The position numbers were made by a program, and so were the translations under genes. The notes beneath the pieces were generated by a model that saw only the letters and a program-made list of their open reading frames with translations, was not told the origin of the DNA and did no database searches. DNA of 56,602 bases from contig DAITMF010000018.1 in NCBI GenBank assembly GCA_036835325.1, positions 1 to 56,602 of the forward strand, given 5' to 3'. Of the stretch, positions 19,366 through 27,447 are shown piece after piece. This DNA is from CAMCHP01 sp036835325. GTDB lineage: Bacteria; Bacteroidota; Bacteroidia; Flavobacteriales_D; Sanyastnellaceae. Each line of letters opens with the position of its first letter. The first letter of the stretch is position 1.

Positions 19366-19453
19366 CGAACGTCTTGTATTGCCTTCAATGTGTGATTGGG
19401 ATGAGGCAATATTGGCACCCTTTGCGTGAAAACGTGAAGGGTGTTTTTATTTT
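19366..19453 (+). ncRNA. Candidate small RNA of about 88 nt with two hairpins
   Basis: Begins about six bases after a perfect -7 box and ends in a terminator. The first hairpin pairs 19376-19384 with 19404-19412 (nine pairs including one G-U, 19-base loop); the second is the terminator stem. The only open frame on this strand runs into the convergent transporter gene and shows no protein-like composition. I do not recognise the sequence as 6S, tmRNA, SRP or RNase P RNA. Status is inference from promoter, structure and terminator only. Confidence 0.42.
19416..19453 (+). terminator. Rho-independent terminator with GAAA tetraloop
   Basis: A 12-bp stem (CACCCTTTGCGT with ACGTGAAGGGTG, two wobble pairs) capped by GAAA and followed by TTTTTATTTT. 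The T-run overlaps the last codons of the convergent MMPL gene. It would end helicase read-through and the candidate sRNA. Confidence 0.8.
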
Positions 19454-21714
19454 CGGCGGAAGAACAAAATCACCAGCACCGGCAGCAAAAATAGGTCGGC
19501 CAAGACGGCAAACAGCAGGGTCATGCTCACCAGCAAGCCGATGTAGAAGGTGCCAAGAAATTCACTGAGAATGAGCGTTAGAAAGCCGGCGCAGAGAATA
19601 AGTGAGGTCACGATGATGGCCTTTCCGGTGCTGATGTACGTCCGTTTCAAGGCGTAGAGCAATGATTTGCCTTTGCCCAACTCAAGGCGCAGCTTGCTCA
19701 TGAAGTGAATGGTGTCATCAACGGCAATGCCGAAGGCAATGGTGAAGATGATCGAGGTGCTCACTTTCAGGTCAATGCCCATGAAACCCATATAACCGGC
19801 AATCATCAGCAGCGGCATCATGTTTGGAATCAGGCAAATGATAACCATTCTGAGGCTTTTGAACATCACCGCAATGATGATCGAGATCACGATAAAGGCA
19901 ATGGCCAAACCAATGGTCATGTCAACAGCGAGGCTTTCGTTGTTCAGGTCGATCAATGTGGCGGTTCCGGTGACTTTTGCCTCGAAGCGTGGATTGGGCA
20001 GTTCGCGCTCGATGAAGGCGGCGAGTTCGGCGTTTTTCACTTTGAACACTTGGGCTCCCAAGTCACCTGTTTTGCCCTGCATGCGAATGAAACCGCGTTC
20101 TTCGTTCACGAATAAGGTGAGCAGGGAATCGCGGTCAAAGCGGCGAATGCCCTTGACAATTTGGTCAAGTTCGGCTTGCGAATCAGGCACGCGGAAGTAC
20201 GATGCCGCGCCTCCTTTCAGTTCGCGGTGAGCAGTTTTTACAATGCGCACCGGAGAGACCAAGCTGCCCACTTCGTATTCGTTTACAAGAAACGAATCGA
20301 CCAGTGCGAGCTGTTGCATCACTTGGATGTCATCCCATCGCTCGCCTTCGTTGAGGACGATGGCCAACTCGAACGGACGTGCCCCGGAGAAGTTGTTTTC
20401 GAAAAACAAGAACTCCTGCTTCAGCGGGTCACCGTCGCGAAGGTCTTCGAGGAGGAAGTTGTTGACATCGATGCGCAACAAGCCTACCGTGCTTGCAACA
20501 AGCACAACGGCTGATACAACAAGTACAACGGTTTTGTTGCGGATGGTCCAACGGAAAGCGCTGTGCAATTTTCGGTTCCAGAACACGGCGCTGTTCGGAC
20601 GTGCATCGATGTTGGGCTTGGGCGATAGAATCACCACCGCCGGTAGCATGGTGAAGGCTAAGAAAAAGGCCATAAAAACCCCCACCGCGGTAGTCACCCC
20701 AAAGCTGGCAATGGGTTGAATGCTCGAGGTGAGCAAGGTGAGAAACCCAATGGCAGTAGTGACCGATGTGAGCAAAGTGGCCAAGCCAACTTCCTTGAAT
20801 GCCACGCCAATGGCTTGGATTTTGGTTAGGCCTTTGCGCAGTTCTTCGTAGTACCGAGTGAGTATGTGCACCACGTCGCTCATCCCAACCACGAAGATGA
20901 TGGTGGGCAAAACGATGAGCATCAGGTCAATGGGTTTTCCGACGAGCTTCATCCATCCCAAAACCCAAACAGCGCTCAAGAGCACCACCGAAATGGGTAC
21001 CCAAATGCCCCACGCCGAGCGGAAGGCGATAAAGAGAAAAAGCACAATCAAAACGACTCCCAAGCTCATGAACACGGCCAGTTCGCGCTGCATGGTTTCA
21101 ACGTAGTACACTTGTCCGGTTGCACGTCCAACCGCATGCTCGCCGTCAAAACTGTAGTTGTCAAGCACGGCGAAAATGTCGCGCGAGAGCGTATCGCACG
21201 CTTGTTTGGAGAGGTATTGTTTGTGGTTGAGTTGGATGAGTAGCGATTTGCCATCTTCGGCGAAAAAGGTGCCAATGAGGTCGCCTTTGTTCCAGATGGC
21301 GGCACTGTCTTTCTGCAACAATTCGCGGCTTTCGCGCCGCAGAAGTGGACGGGTGAAAACTGTACCGATGAAGGGGTCACGCGAAGCGGTAATGAATTGC
21401 GTGGGCGAGAGTATGGTATCGATGTTGGCGAGCTGATTGAGGTCATTCACCAGCGCTTCGGTTTGCTCGAGAAAGTCAGGTTGAAACACCCCTTCGCGGT
21501 TTTCGAGTCCGACGATGATGTAGTCGTTGTCGCTTTCGAAAACATGGCGGAACTCCCTAAAAAACTCGGTTTCTTCATCGCCTTGCGGGAAGAAGTTTTC
21601 GAAGTTGTAGTCGAAATCAAGCTGCAGCGCCAAAATGGCACTGATTACCGTCCACAATCCCAAACCTGCGAGCGCCCATTTGGCCCGGCGCGTCCAACGC
21701 TGTTCCGTATTCAT
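19447..21714 (-). CDS. MMPL/RND family transporter
   Basis: 755 residues with about 12 transmembrane helices arranged as two halves: helix 1 (about 14-32), a large extracytoplasmic domain, a bundle of helices around 215-375 with sterol-sensing-domain-like features (G-M-S-D-V-V-H near 278), helix near 400, a second extracytoplasmic domain, and a final bundle around 590-750 with the matching F-G-I-A-V-D-D-T-I-H-F motif. The paired G-x-x-x-D segments are the proton-relay-type motif of MMPL transporters. Such proteins export lipids or hydrophobic compounds, but the cargo here is unknown. It is the last gene of a same-strand pair with the phosphoesterase (48-base gap) and ends inside a terminator of the opposite strand. 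Confidence 0.87.
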   Translation of the reverse strand: MNTEQRWTRRAKWALAGLGLWTVISAILALQLDFDYNFENFFPQGDEETEFFREFRHVFESDNDYIIVGLENREGVFQPDFLEQTEALVNDLNQLANIDTILSPTQFITASRDPFIGTVFTRPLLRRESRELLQKDSAAIWNKGDLIGTFFAEDGKSLLIQLNHKQYLSKQACDTLSRDIFAVLDNYSFDGEHAVGRATGQVYYVETMQRELAVFMSLGVVLIVLFLFIAFRSAWGIWVPISVVLLSAVWVLGWMKLVGKPIDLMLIVLPTIIFVVGMSDVVHILTRYYEELRKGLTKIQAIGVAFKEVGLATLLTSVTTAIGFLTLLTSSIQPIASFGVTTAVGVFMAFFLAFTMLPAVVILSPKPNIDARPNSAVFWNRKLHSAFRWTIRNKTVVLVVSAVVLVASTVGLLRIDVNNFLLEDLRDGDPLKQEFLFFENNFSGARPFELAIVLNEGERWDDIQVMQQLALVDSFLVNEYEVGSLVSPVRIVKTAHRELKGGAASYFRVPDSQAELDQIVKGIRRFDRDSLLTLFVNEERGFIRMQGKTGDLGAQVFKVKNAELAAFIERELPNPRFEAKVTGTATLIDLNNESLAVDMTIGLAIAFIVISIIIAVMFKSLRMVIICLIPNMMPLLMIAGYMGFMGIDLKVSTSIIFTIAFGIAVDDTIHFMSKLRLELGKGKSLLYALKRTYISTGKAIIVTSLILCAGFLTLILSEFLGTFYIGLLVSMTLLFAVLADLFLLPVLVILFFRRK

Positions 21715-21762
21715 TGCTTTCTAAAACAAGCGTTGGCGTTGGGAGTTCTCAGCGGTGTGCGA

Positions 21763-23049
21763 TTATGCCTGTTGGAGATTCAGCAAGGTGATTTCAGGCG
21801 GCATCCCAACGCGTCCGGGGAAGCCAATGAAGCCGAATCCGCGGTTTACGTGCAGGTGTTGACTGCCTTCGGTGTACAAACCGCCCCAACGACGGTAGCG
21901 CAATCGGGCGGGAGAGAACTTCAATCCGATGGCGGGTATCTCAATTCCCATTTGCATGCCGTGGGTGTGTCCGCTCAATGTGAGCTGAATGCCTTGCTCT
22001 TTTCCGAGTACCTGTTCTTCCCAGTGGGTGGGGTCATGCGAGAGCAAGATGCGGCAGTCGATGTTTTCGGTTCCGCGAAGTGCTTTTGGCAAATCGCCTT
22101 GCTGCTTGAAGCCTTTGCCCCAGTTTTCAACGCCGACCAAGGCCATCCGATCACCGTTTGATTCCAGAATGCGGTTTTCGTTCATCAGCAAATCGAAGCC
22201 CATTTCGCGGTGGATTTCGATGATGCGCTTGCGGCTTACCGCGCGCTGTTCATCGGTCATTGCGCCGTAATCGGCGTAGTCGTGATTGCCGAGAATCGAG
22301 AACTTGCCTTGCCGAGCTTTCAGTTTGGCGAAGACGTCAATCCATGGTTCAGCTTCCGAGGCTTCCACATTTACGAGGTCGCCGGTGAACAAGATCAAGT
22401 CAGGATTGAGCGAGTTAATGAGTTCGATGCTTTTTTCGATGGGTTCACGATCGTTTAAGAAGCTCCCAAGGTGGGCATCGGAGATCTGCACCACCTTCCA
22501 TCCGGCGAAGCCGCTAGGCAACTTTGCCAAAGGCACAGTGTGGTCAAGCACCCTGAATTTGTACTTTCCGAGGGTTACTCCGTAGAGAAAGCTGGCGAAG
22601 GTGAGACCCGCACCCACGTATCCGACGCGAGTAATGAAGGTTGACCGACTGATTTTCGTGCCGGTATCGGTCAAGTCTGTGCTAGCGCTCACACCTGAGG
22701 TCATCAATTTGCTACCCACCCATTGGAACCCAAGACGCAGGTCATCGAGCAGGTGAAAGGAGGCCAAAACGAGTTTGGGCGCTCCAATGACCATGAAGGC
22801 GGCCATAGATACCATCAGCAAGGTAGGGTGGTCAGAGCGCCATTGGCGAAAATTCACCATGGCGAGAATAGACAAGGTGAATGTGGCTGCGGTAAGCAAC
22901 CAGTAGCCCCAAATGACCAGTTTGCGGGTTAGAGGTGCGGCGTTGTCAAGCGAAACAGCGATGCTTTTGAAGGCATAGAGTTCGATGAGCAACATCACTG
23001 CGATGACAATTACGATTCCGATCACGGCTGATAAAAGATTTGGGCGCAT
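21763..23049 (-). CDS. Membrane-anchored metallophosphoesterase (YaeI/YkuE-like)
   Basis: 428 residues. Four N-terminal transmembrane helices (about 5-25, 40-65, 75-100 and 145-165), then a calcineurin-like catalytic domain with all dimetal motifs: I-S-D-A-H-L-G, F-T-G-D-L-V-N, L-G-N-H-D-Y, L-S-H-D-P-T-H and S-G-H-T-H-G-M-Q. The G-H-T-H-G-x-Q form and the hydrophobic N-terminus match YkuE/YaeI enzymes linked to envelope lipid or UDP-diacylglucosamine turnover; the substrate is not settled. Start ATG 23049 lies ten bases after a perfect TACTTTTG box. It is upstream of the MMPL gene on the same strand, so both may be one envelope-lipid transcription unit (inference). Confidence 0.9.
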   Translation of the reverse strand: MRPNLLSAVIGIVIVIAVMLLIELYAFKSIAVSLDNAAPLTRKLVIWGYWLLTAATFTLSILAMVNFRQWRSDHPTLLMVSMAAFMVIGAPKLVLASFHLLDDLRLGFQWVGSKLMTSGVSASTDLTDTGTKISRSTFITRVGYVGAGLTFASFLYGVTLGKYKFRVLDHTVPLAKLPSGFAGWKVVQISDAHLGSFLNDREPIEKSIELINSLNPDLILFTGDLVNVEASEAEPWIDVFAKLKARQGKFSILGNHDYADYGAMTDEQRAVSRKRIIEIHREMGFDLLMNENRILESNGDRMALVGVENWGKGFKQQGDLPKALRGTENIDCRILLSHDPTHWEEQVLGKEQGIQLTLSGHTHGMQMGIEIPAIGLKFSPARLRYRRWGGLYTEGSQHLHVNRGFGFIGFPGRVGMPPEITLLNLQQA

Positions 23050-23059
23050 ACGTTCGATG

Positions 23060-23067
23060 CAAAAGTA
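23060..23067 (-). promoter_or_regulatory. -7 promoter element TACTTTTG for the phosphoesterase gene
   Basis: Exact TAnnTTTG match on the minus strand, ten bases before the ATG. The remaining intergenic bases up to 23137 contain a GGATGGATG motif at 23103-23111. Confidence 0.65.
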
Positions 23068-23137
23068 CGGAGATAACCGCGGTGCGTCTTGTTATGTTGT
23101 TGTGGATGGATGTTAAATCGTGTTGAATGGTAAGGCT

Positions 23138-25633
23138 TCAGTTCTCAATGAACTTGCCGCCTCTGCGAAGATTCAAGTAGTCGATGAAGTACAGCACCCG
23201 AAGTGAAACACTGTTTTGCTGGCCGAGACCAAGGGTGCGATCGAGATTATCGATAAAATCGTTGAGAATGACGTCAGAGTTGTCTTGTATGTCGTTCTTC
23301 CAAACCACACGCAGCTCTGACCCCGGTGAGAACACCCAGGTAAACCAGCAATCGATGTTGAAGGCGTTGTAGCTGAGGTCGCGGGTGCTTCCGGTGGGGG
23401 TGATGCCTTCGGTTCTGCCCGATGCCGATTGCCAGCTTTGCAGCGGTTCGCCGAGTATGCCGGCATCGGTGAGTGCACCAAAGCGGTCGTATTCAACGGT
23501 GCTCCAGTAGTGGCGCAGGCGGAAGGTGAGGCCCATGCGGTTGGTGAAGATGTAGTTCACCGAGAGCAGGTTGGTGTGCACGGTGACATCGCGTTCGCCG
23601 AGGATGCTCTCTCCGGTAGCTGCGAGCGAAGCAAAGCCTTCTTCGTTGTAGAACCGGTCTTGTTCGTACTCGTAGACGAACATCAATCGGTCGCTGAATC
23701 GGATTCTGGGCGATACGTTCCAGTAAAACCTGCGCCAGTCGTGGCGATCAAAGCGGGTGTCATAAATGCTGGCGTCAAGGGCGATGACCCTGCGGTAGTC
23801 GGTTGACATCCATCCTCCGAGCATAAGGCTAGCCGGTCGGTGAAAGAACCTTCCGGGCACCCGTGGTTCGAAGTAATCGAAACTGCCTTGAGGCTCCCAA
23901 TACACTTCAAGGGCGTAGGTGTCAAACGAGCGGGTGGTGAATAGGGTGCGGTGGTAAATGCCCATGCTCACAAAATTGTTGGGCATGAACAGCTTGTCGT
24001 AGTTGATTTCAAGGGTTGACCGCAGCCAATTTATGCGCCACCACGGCGAAAACTGGCGGTAAGTGACGCTGGCTGTACTGGTCACATAGTTAGCATTCCG
24101 CAGAAATCCGAGGTCGTTGTGGTCGTAATCGCGCGAAAGCACGCTGTGGGTGGCGCCGTAGTTCCATTTGCCTGAGATTTTGTTCAGACCGACGTTGTAC
24201 CGGTAGCCGTTGTTGTCATTGGTGGGTGTGCGGCTAAATTTGTGCGAGTAGGCGCCTCCACCGGTAATGCTGATGCGGTTGTTCTCGTCGCGGACGTCAA
24301 ACTCGGCTCCGCTGACATTGGCGTCGTAAGTGTCGCCGGCGCGCATCACATTAGAGTTGATGAGGGTAACGTACGAGTTGCGTCCGAGGTTTTGATCAGC
24401 GACGAGCACACTGTAGTTGGTCAACGGGGAGGTTTCAACCTGCCGTCGGCTGCCGTCGGCGCGTTCGATTTCGGCGAAGCTAGCAGCTGTTACGGCGTTG
24501 AAAACACCCAATCCGAGGCCGTTGGCGTTGCGTCCGCTGATTTTTGTGGCGTTGATGAGCTGCGCTTCAAGTGGATTGACCACAAGGGTTTCACCCTCGC
24601 CAACTTCAGCGAATGCTCGGCTGTAGTTGATTGGCCTACCGCCAATGCGCCGTGAGTAAAACAGGCCGCCTTTGTTGAACAGCTCTACACCTTCGGTGAA
24701 AAACTGCCGTTGTTCTTCGAAGAAGACCTCAAACGGCGTGAGGTTAAGCACAACGTTGTCAGAGCGCACTTGGCCAAAGTCAGGTATAAGAGCCATGTCA
24801 AGCGTGTAGGCGTCGTTGATACCGTATTTAAGGTCCATTCCACCGCGCAGCTGCTGCGTGAGGGTGCGGTTTCCGGAGTTGTCGGAGTTGGTTTCAAGGT
24901 AGCCTACTGCGTAGGGATAGAGGAAGAGGCGAACGGGCGGACGAATGTCATTGATGTTGCGAAGCACCCCGCTTTGGTTGACGACGCCGGGAACTTCGGG
25001 GTTTACCGCATTCCAGTAGCTGATTTCTCGCCTGCGGCGGATGCTTCGCGCGAAGTTTAAGTCCCACACCTGTTCGGCAGCTTCGGGAAAGCGAAGTGCG
25101 CTGTAGGGTATTTTGAATTCAGCCACCCAGCCTTGCTCAGTGCGTGCGGTGTTGCACTGCCAAACGGCGTTCCAGAATTCGTCTTCACCAAATGCCGTGA
25201 TTTGCGCATCGTACTGAACGCCCGATGGCGTGACGGTGAACCGGAAGCCGTTAATGCCATCGCGAAAGCAGCTGATGTACACGTCAAAGAAGTCGGTGTT
25301 TCCTAAGTTGTCGCGGTCGGTGAGTTGGCTCAGGATGGAGTCTGGTGCGGTATCGTAAAGCAGTGCCCCGATGTAGAGGGCATCGTCATCGTAAAGCACG
25401 CGTACAACGGTTTTCTGGGCTGGCGCCGCCCACGGTACGGGCGCGTTTTGGGTAAAATCGGTAGCGATGTCGGCGTTTGCCCATGCGGCTTCATCGAGGC
25501 TTCCATCGACTTTGATTGCCTCTGAGAGTTTGTAGGCTTGGAGCGAGCGAACGGCCGTTTGCCCGAAGCAGTTCAACCATCCCGCCAGGAGGAAAAAAAG
25601 AAACAATACGGTACGAAATACGGTCGCAGGCAT
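23138..25633 (-). CDS. DUF5916 outer membrane protein with CBM9-like N-terminus
   Basis: 831 residues. Signal peptide about 1-25 (ending F-G-Q). Residues ~35-235 form a carbohydrate-binding-module-9-like domain with K-V-D-G-S-L-D-E-A-A-W, L-Y-D-D-D-A-L-Y-I-G and W-V-A-E-F-K-I-P-Y-S-A-L-R-F. The rest is the DUF5916 beta-barrel region, including F-E-V-F-F-E-E-Q-R-Q-F-F and F-Y-S-R-R-I-G. Family members are common in Bacteroidota and sit in the outer membrane; the function is not known, though the CBM9-like part suggests a surface ligand. It is divergent from the zinc peptidase, with each gene having its own TAnnTTTG box in the 142-base gap. Confidence 0.9.
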   Translation of the reverse strand: MPATVFRTVLFLFFLLAGWLNCFGQTAVRSLQAYKLSEAIKVDGSLDEAAWANADIATDFTQNAPVPWAAPAQKTVVRVLYDDDALYIGALLYDTAPDSILSQLTDRDNLGNTDFFDVYISCFRDGINGFRFTVTPSGVQYDAQITAFGEDEFWNAVWQCNTARTEQGWVAEFKIPYSALRFPEAAEQVWDLNFARSIRRRREISYWNAVNPEVPGVVNQSGVLRNINDIRPPVRLFLYPYAVGYLETNSDNSGNRTLTQQLRGGMDLKYGINDAYTLDMALIPDFGQVRSDNVVLNLTPFEVFFEEQRQFFTEGVELFNKGGLFYSRRIGGRPINYSRAFAEVGEGETLVVNPLEAQLINATKISGRNANGLGLGVFNAVTAASFAEIERADGSRRQVETSPLTNYSVLVADQNLGRNSYVTLINSNVMRAGDTYDANVSGAEFDVRDENNRISITGGGAYSHKFSRTPTNDNNGYRYNVGLNKISGKWNYGATHSVLSRDYDHNDLGFLRNANYVTSTASVTYRQFSPWWRINWLRSTLEINYDKLFMPNNFVSMGIYHRTLFTTRSFDTYALEVYWEPQGSFDYFEPRVPGRFFHRPASLMLGGWMSTDYRRVIALDASIYDTRFDRHDWRRFYWNVSPRIRFSDRLMFVYEYEQDRFYNEEGFASLAATGESILGERDVTVHTNLLSVNYIFTNRMGLTFRLRHYWSTVEYDRFGALTDAGILGEPLQSWQSASGRTEGITPTGSTRDLSYNAFNIDCWFTWVFSPGSELRVVWKNDIQDNSDVILNDFIDNLDRTLGLGQQNSVSLRVLYFIDYLNLRRGGKFIEN

Positions 25634-25656
25634 CGGTTCAACGGCTCATTGCGGCG

Positions 25657-25664
25657 CAAAGGTA
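25657..25664 (-). promoter_or_regulatory. -7 promoter element TACCTTTG for the DUF5916 gene
   Basis: Exact TAnnTTTG match on the minus strand, 23 bases before the ATG at 25633. Confidence 0.65.
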
Positions 25665-25751
25665 CCGCATTCGCTAAGGCGGAACAATTGTAACCTTTAT
25701 GGGTTCACTTCTTTTGGTTTTTGGATGGATGAGGAAGCGGCCGACTCTTGG

Positions 25752-25759
25752 TATCTTTG
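25752..25759 (+). promoter_or_regulatory. -7 promoter element TATCTTTG for the zinc peptidase operon
   Basis: Exact TAnnTTTG match, 16 bases before the ATG at 25776. It lies inside the longer open frame that starts at 25725, which shows that the longer start is wrong. Confidence 0.68.
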
Positions 25760-25775
25760 CACAAAGAACAACGCC

Positions 25776-26453
25776 ATGGGCATTTACCTGATTCTTATTT
25801 TGGTGATGGGCGCCAGTATGTTGGTGCAGCAGCAGCTGAAATCGAAATTTGCGAAGTACAGCAAAACCCCACTTAGCACAGGGATGAGCGGACGAGAGGT
25901 TGCTGAGCAGATGCTTGCCGATCATGGCATTCGCGATGTGAAAGTAATTTCAGTGGCCGGCCAATTGACCGATCACTACAATCCGCTGAAGAAAACCGTG
26001 AATTTGAGCCAATCGGTGTACGATCAGCGCAATGCAGCGGCTGCGGCCGTAGCGGCCCATGAGGTCGGCCACGCTGTTCAGCATGCCCAGCAGTATGCGT
26101 GGTTGCAATTCCGCAGCAGCATGGTGCCCATTTTGAGTTTCACCAGCAGCATCATGCAATGGGTGATTTTGGCGGGCATTTTGCTTATTCAAACCTTCCC
26201 CACCTTAATGCTCATCGGCATCATCATGTTTGCCTTCACAACCGTGTTCAGCTTCGTGACCTTGCCCGTTGAGTACGACGCATCGAACCGTGCATTGCGG
26301 TGGATGAAAGACCGCAACATTGTAAACCAACGTGAAGAAGGCATGGCCAATGACGCACTCAAGTGGGCTGCACGAACCTATGTTGTGGCGGCTATTGGCA
26401 GCCTTGCTACGCTGTTGTACTATATTTCTATCTTTACTTCAAGAAGACGATAA
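25776..26453 (+). CDS. Membrane zinc metallopeptidase (Zn_peptidase_2/YugP family)
   Basis: 225 residues from ATG 25776, chosen because a promoter box lies between it and the next upstream start. One N-terminal transmembrane helix (about 3-20), the gluzincin-like motif A-A-H-E-V-G-H-A-V-Q-H near residue 95, then hydrophobic segments at about 120-160 and 200-222; E-Y-D-A-S-N-R-A probably holds the third zinc ligand. This is the neutral zinc metallopeptidase family PF04298, integral membrane proteins of unknown substrate. Two small secreted or lipidated proteins follow at 18- and 3-base spacing, so the three may form an operon. Confidence 0.9.
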   Translation: MGIYLILILVMGASMLVQQQLKSKFAKYSKTPLSTGMSGREVAEQMLADHGIRDVKVISVAGQLTDHYNPLKKTVNLSQSVYDQRNAAAAAVAAHEVGHAVQHAQQYAWLQFRSSMVPILSFTSSIMQWVILAGILLIQTFPTLMLIGIIMFAFTTVFSFVTLPVEYDASNRALRWMKDRNIVNQREEGMANDALKWAARTYVVAAIGSLATLLYYISIFTSRRR

Positions 26454-26471
26454 CCAAAATACGCTTTTGAC

Positions 26472-26714
26472 ATGCGAAAAACCTTTTTAACCGCAACAGC
26501 GGCCGTTCTAATTGGCACATTATTTGTTTCATGTGGTGGAGATGCCTCTTCAACCGATGCAGGTATTACCGAAGACCAGGCCGTTGAAATGGCCGCCGAA
26601 ACAAAAGCCATTGAAGAAAGCCTTCAAAAGGCCGAAGACATCTCCAAGAAAATCGAAGAAGAATTGAAAAGTCTTGACTCTGTGGAGGAAAATTCATCAA
26701 CCGATAAGAAGTAA
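26472..26714 (+). CDS. Small lipoprotein with charged coiled-coil tail
   Basis: 80 residues. Signal peptide with lipobox L-F-V-S-C (Cys about 21), then a Ser/Asp linker and a heptad-like Glu/Lys-rich helix (about 38-72). I do not recognise a family. The spacing (18 bases after the peptidase, 3 bases before the next gene) supports co-transcription. It may be an envelope partner of the membrane peptidase or of the next gene's product, but that is inference only. Confidence 0.75.
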   Translation: MRKTFLTATAAVLIGTLFVSCGGDASSTDAGITEDQAVEMAAETKAIEESLQKAEDISKKIEEELKSLDSVEENSSTDKK

Positions 26715-26717
26715 ATT

Positions 26718-27401
26718 ATGAAGAAGTACATTGCACTGGCTGCACTTTTCGTGTCAGCAACAACCGTATACGCTCAGCAAGAGAAGCCGGCTGCTAAGCC
26801 ACAAGCAACCGAACGCACTGCCCCGCAAAAAGCAGTGGGCAACGAGAAGAATGCTGCTGACCGAACCAAGCAGCAAACTACCGCTGACCCGAACTCAACC
26901 ATTCAAGGCCGCGAGAACTTCAAGCAGCAAAATCGCACGCCTGAAGTTGAAGCCAAGGAGAAAGCCATGGATGAACAACGCTTGAAGGAAGAAAAAGAGC
27001 GCGCCATGCGCCAACGTGAGGAGGCCATGCAACGCGGGGGCCAATCGGCTGATTCTCGTCAACGCATTGAGGGCGCGGTACAAACAATTGATCGTTCAAG
27101 CTTGGATAAGGGCAAGGTAAAAGAACGCCATTCTGAAGCGCAGACCCAAGCGAAAGCGGCTATTGAACGTCTTGCACAGCAGTGCGATGACCTCCAAAAC
27201 CGCATGATTGAGTTAAAGAATGAGGTACGCGAAGGCAAAGCAGCAGGCTTGTCTGACGATGACCTCAAAGAGAACTACATGCGCATCGAACGCCTTGGAG
27301 CGCTCTTGAATACCGCGCAACAAGAAATGTACTTTTTGCAGTATGCTTCAACCGCAAAATCGCAAGAGGCAGCTCCTTCAGGAATGCCTGAAAAAAAGTA
27401 A
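26718..27401 (+). CDS. Secreted Gln/Lys/Glu-rich coiled-coil protein
   Basis: 227 residues. A Sec signal peptide (about 1-19, ending V-Y-A before Q-Q) is followed by a low-complexity Lys/Gln/Thr-rich stretch (20-75) and a long charged helical region (75-210) with coiled-coil periodicity, including R-L-A-Q-Q-C-D-D-L-Q-N-R-M. No lipobox, so periplasmic or secreted. No family recognised. It starts three bases after the lipoprotein gene, and a bidirectional terminator follows it. Confidence 0.75.
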   Translation: MKKYIALAALFVSATTVYAQQEKPAAKPQATERTAPQKAVGNEKNAADRTKQQTTADPNSTIQGRENFKQQNRTPEVEAKEKAMDEQRLKEEKERAMRQREEAMQRGGQSADSRQRIEGAVQTIDRSSLDKGKVKERHSEAQTQAKAAIERLAQQCDDLQNRMIELKNEVREGKAAGLSDDDLKENYMRIERLGALLNTAQQEMYFLQYASTAKSQEAAPSGMPEKK

Positions 27402-27421
27402 TACACTGACTTGAAAGAACG

Positions 27422-27447
27422 AAAAGCCCTGATGTCAGGGCTTTTTT
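27422..27447. terminator. Bidirectional rho-independent terminator containing the GluQ-RS stop codon
   Basis: AAAAGCCCTG (27422-27431) pairs perfectly with CAGGGCTTTT (27436-27445), with a four-base ATGT loop, followed by T-rich sequence on the plus strand. The minus-strand gene's TGA (27435-27437) lies within the stem, and the minus-strand copy also ends in TTTT followed by CGTTCTTTC. One element thus serves two convergent units. Confidence 0.85.

Noticed and set aside
19374..19568. Plus-strand 64-codon frame after the helicase
   Set aside because: It crosses the terminator and the end of the MMPL gene, and its composition is not protein-like.
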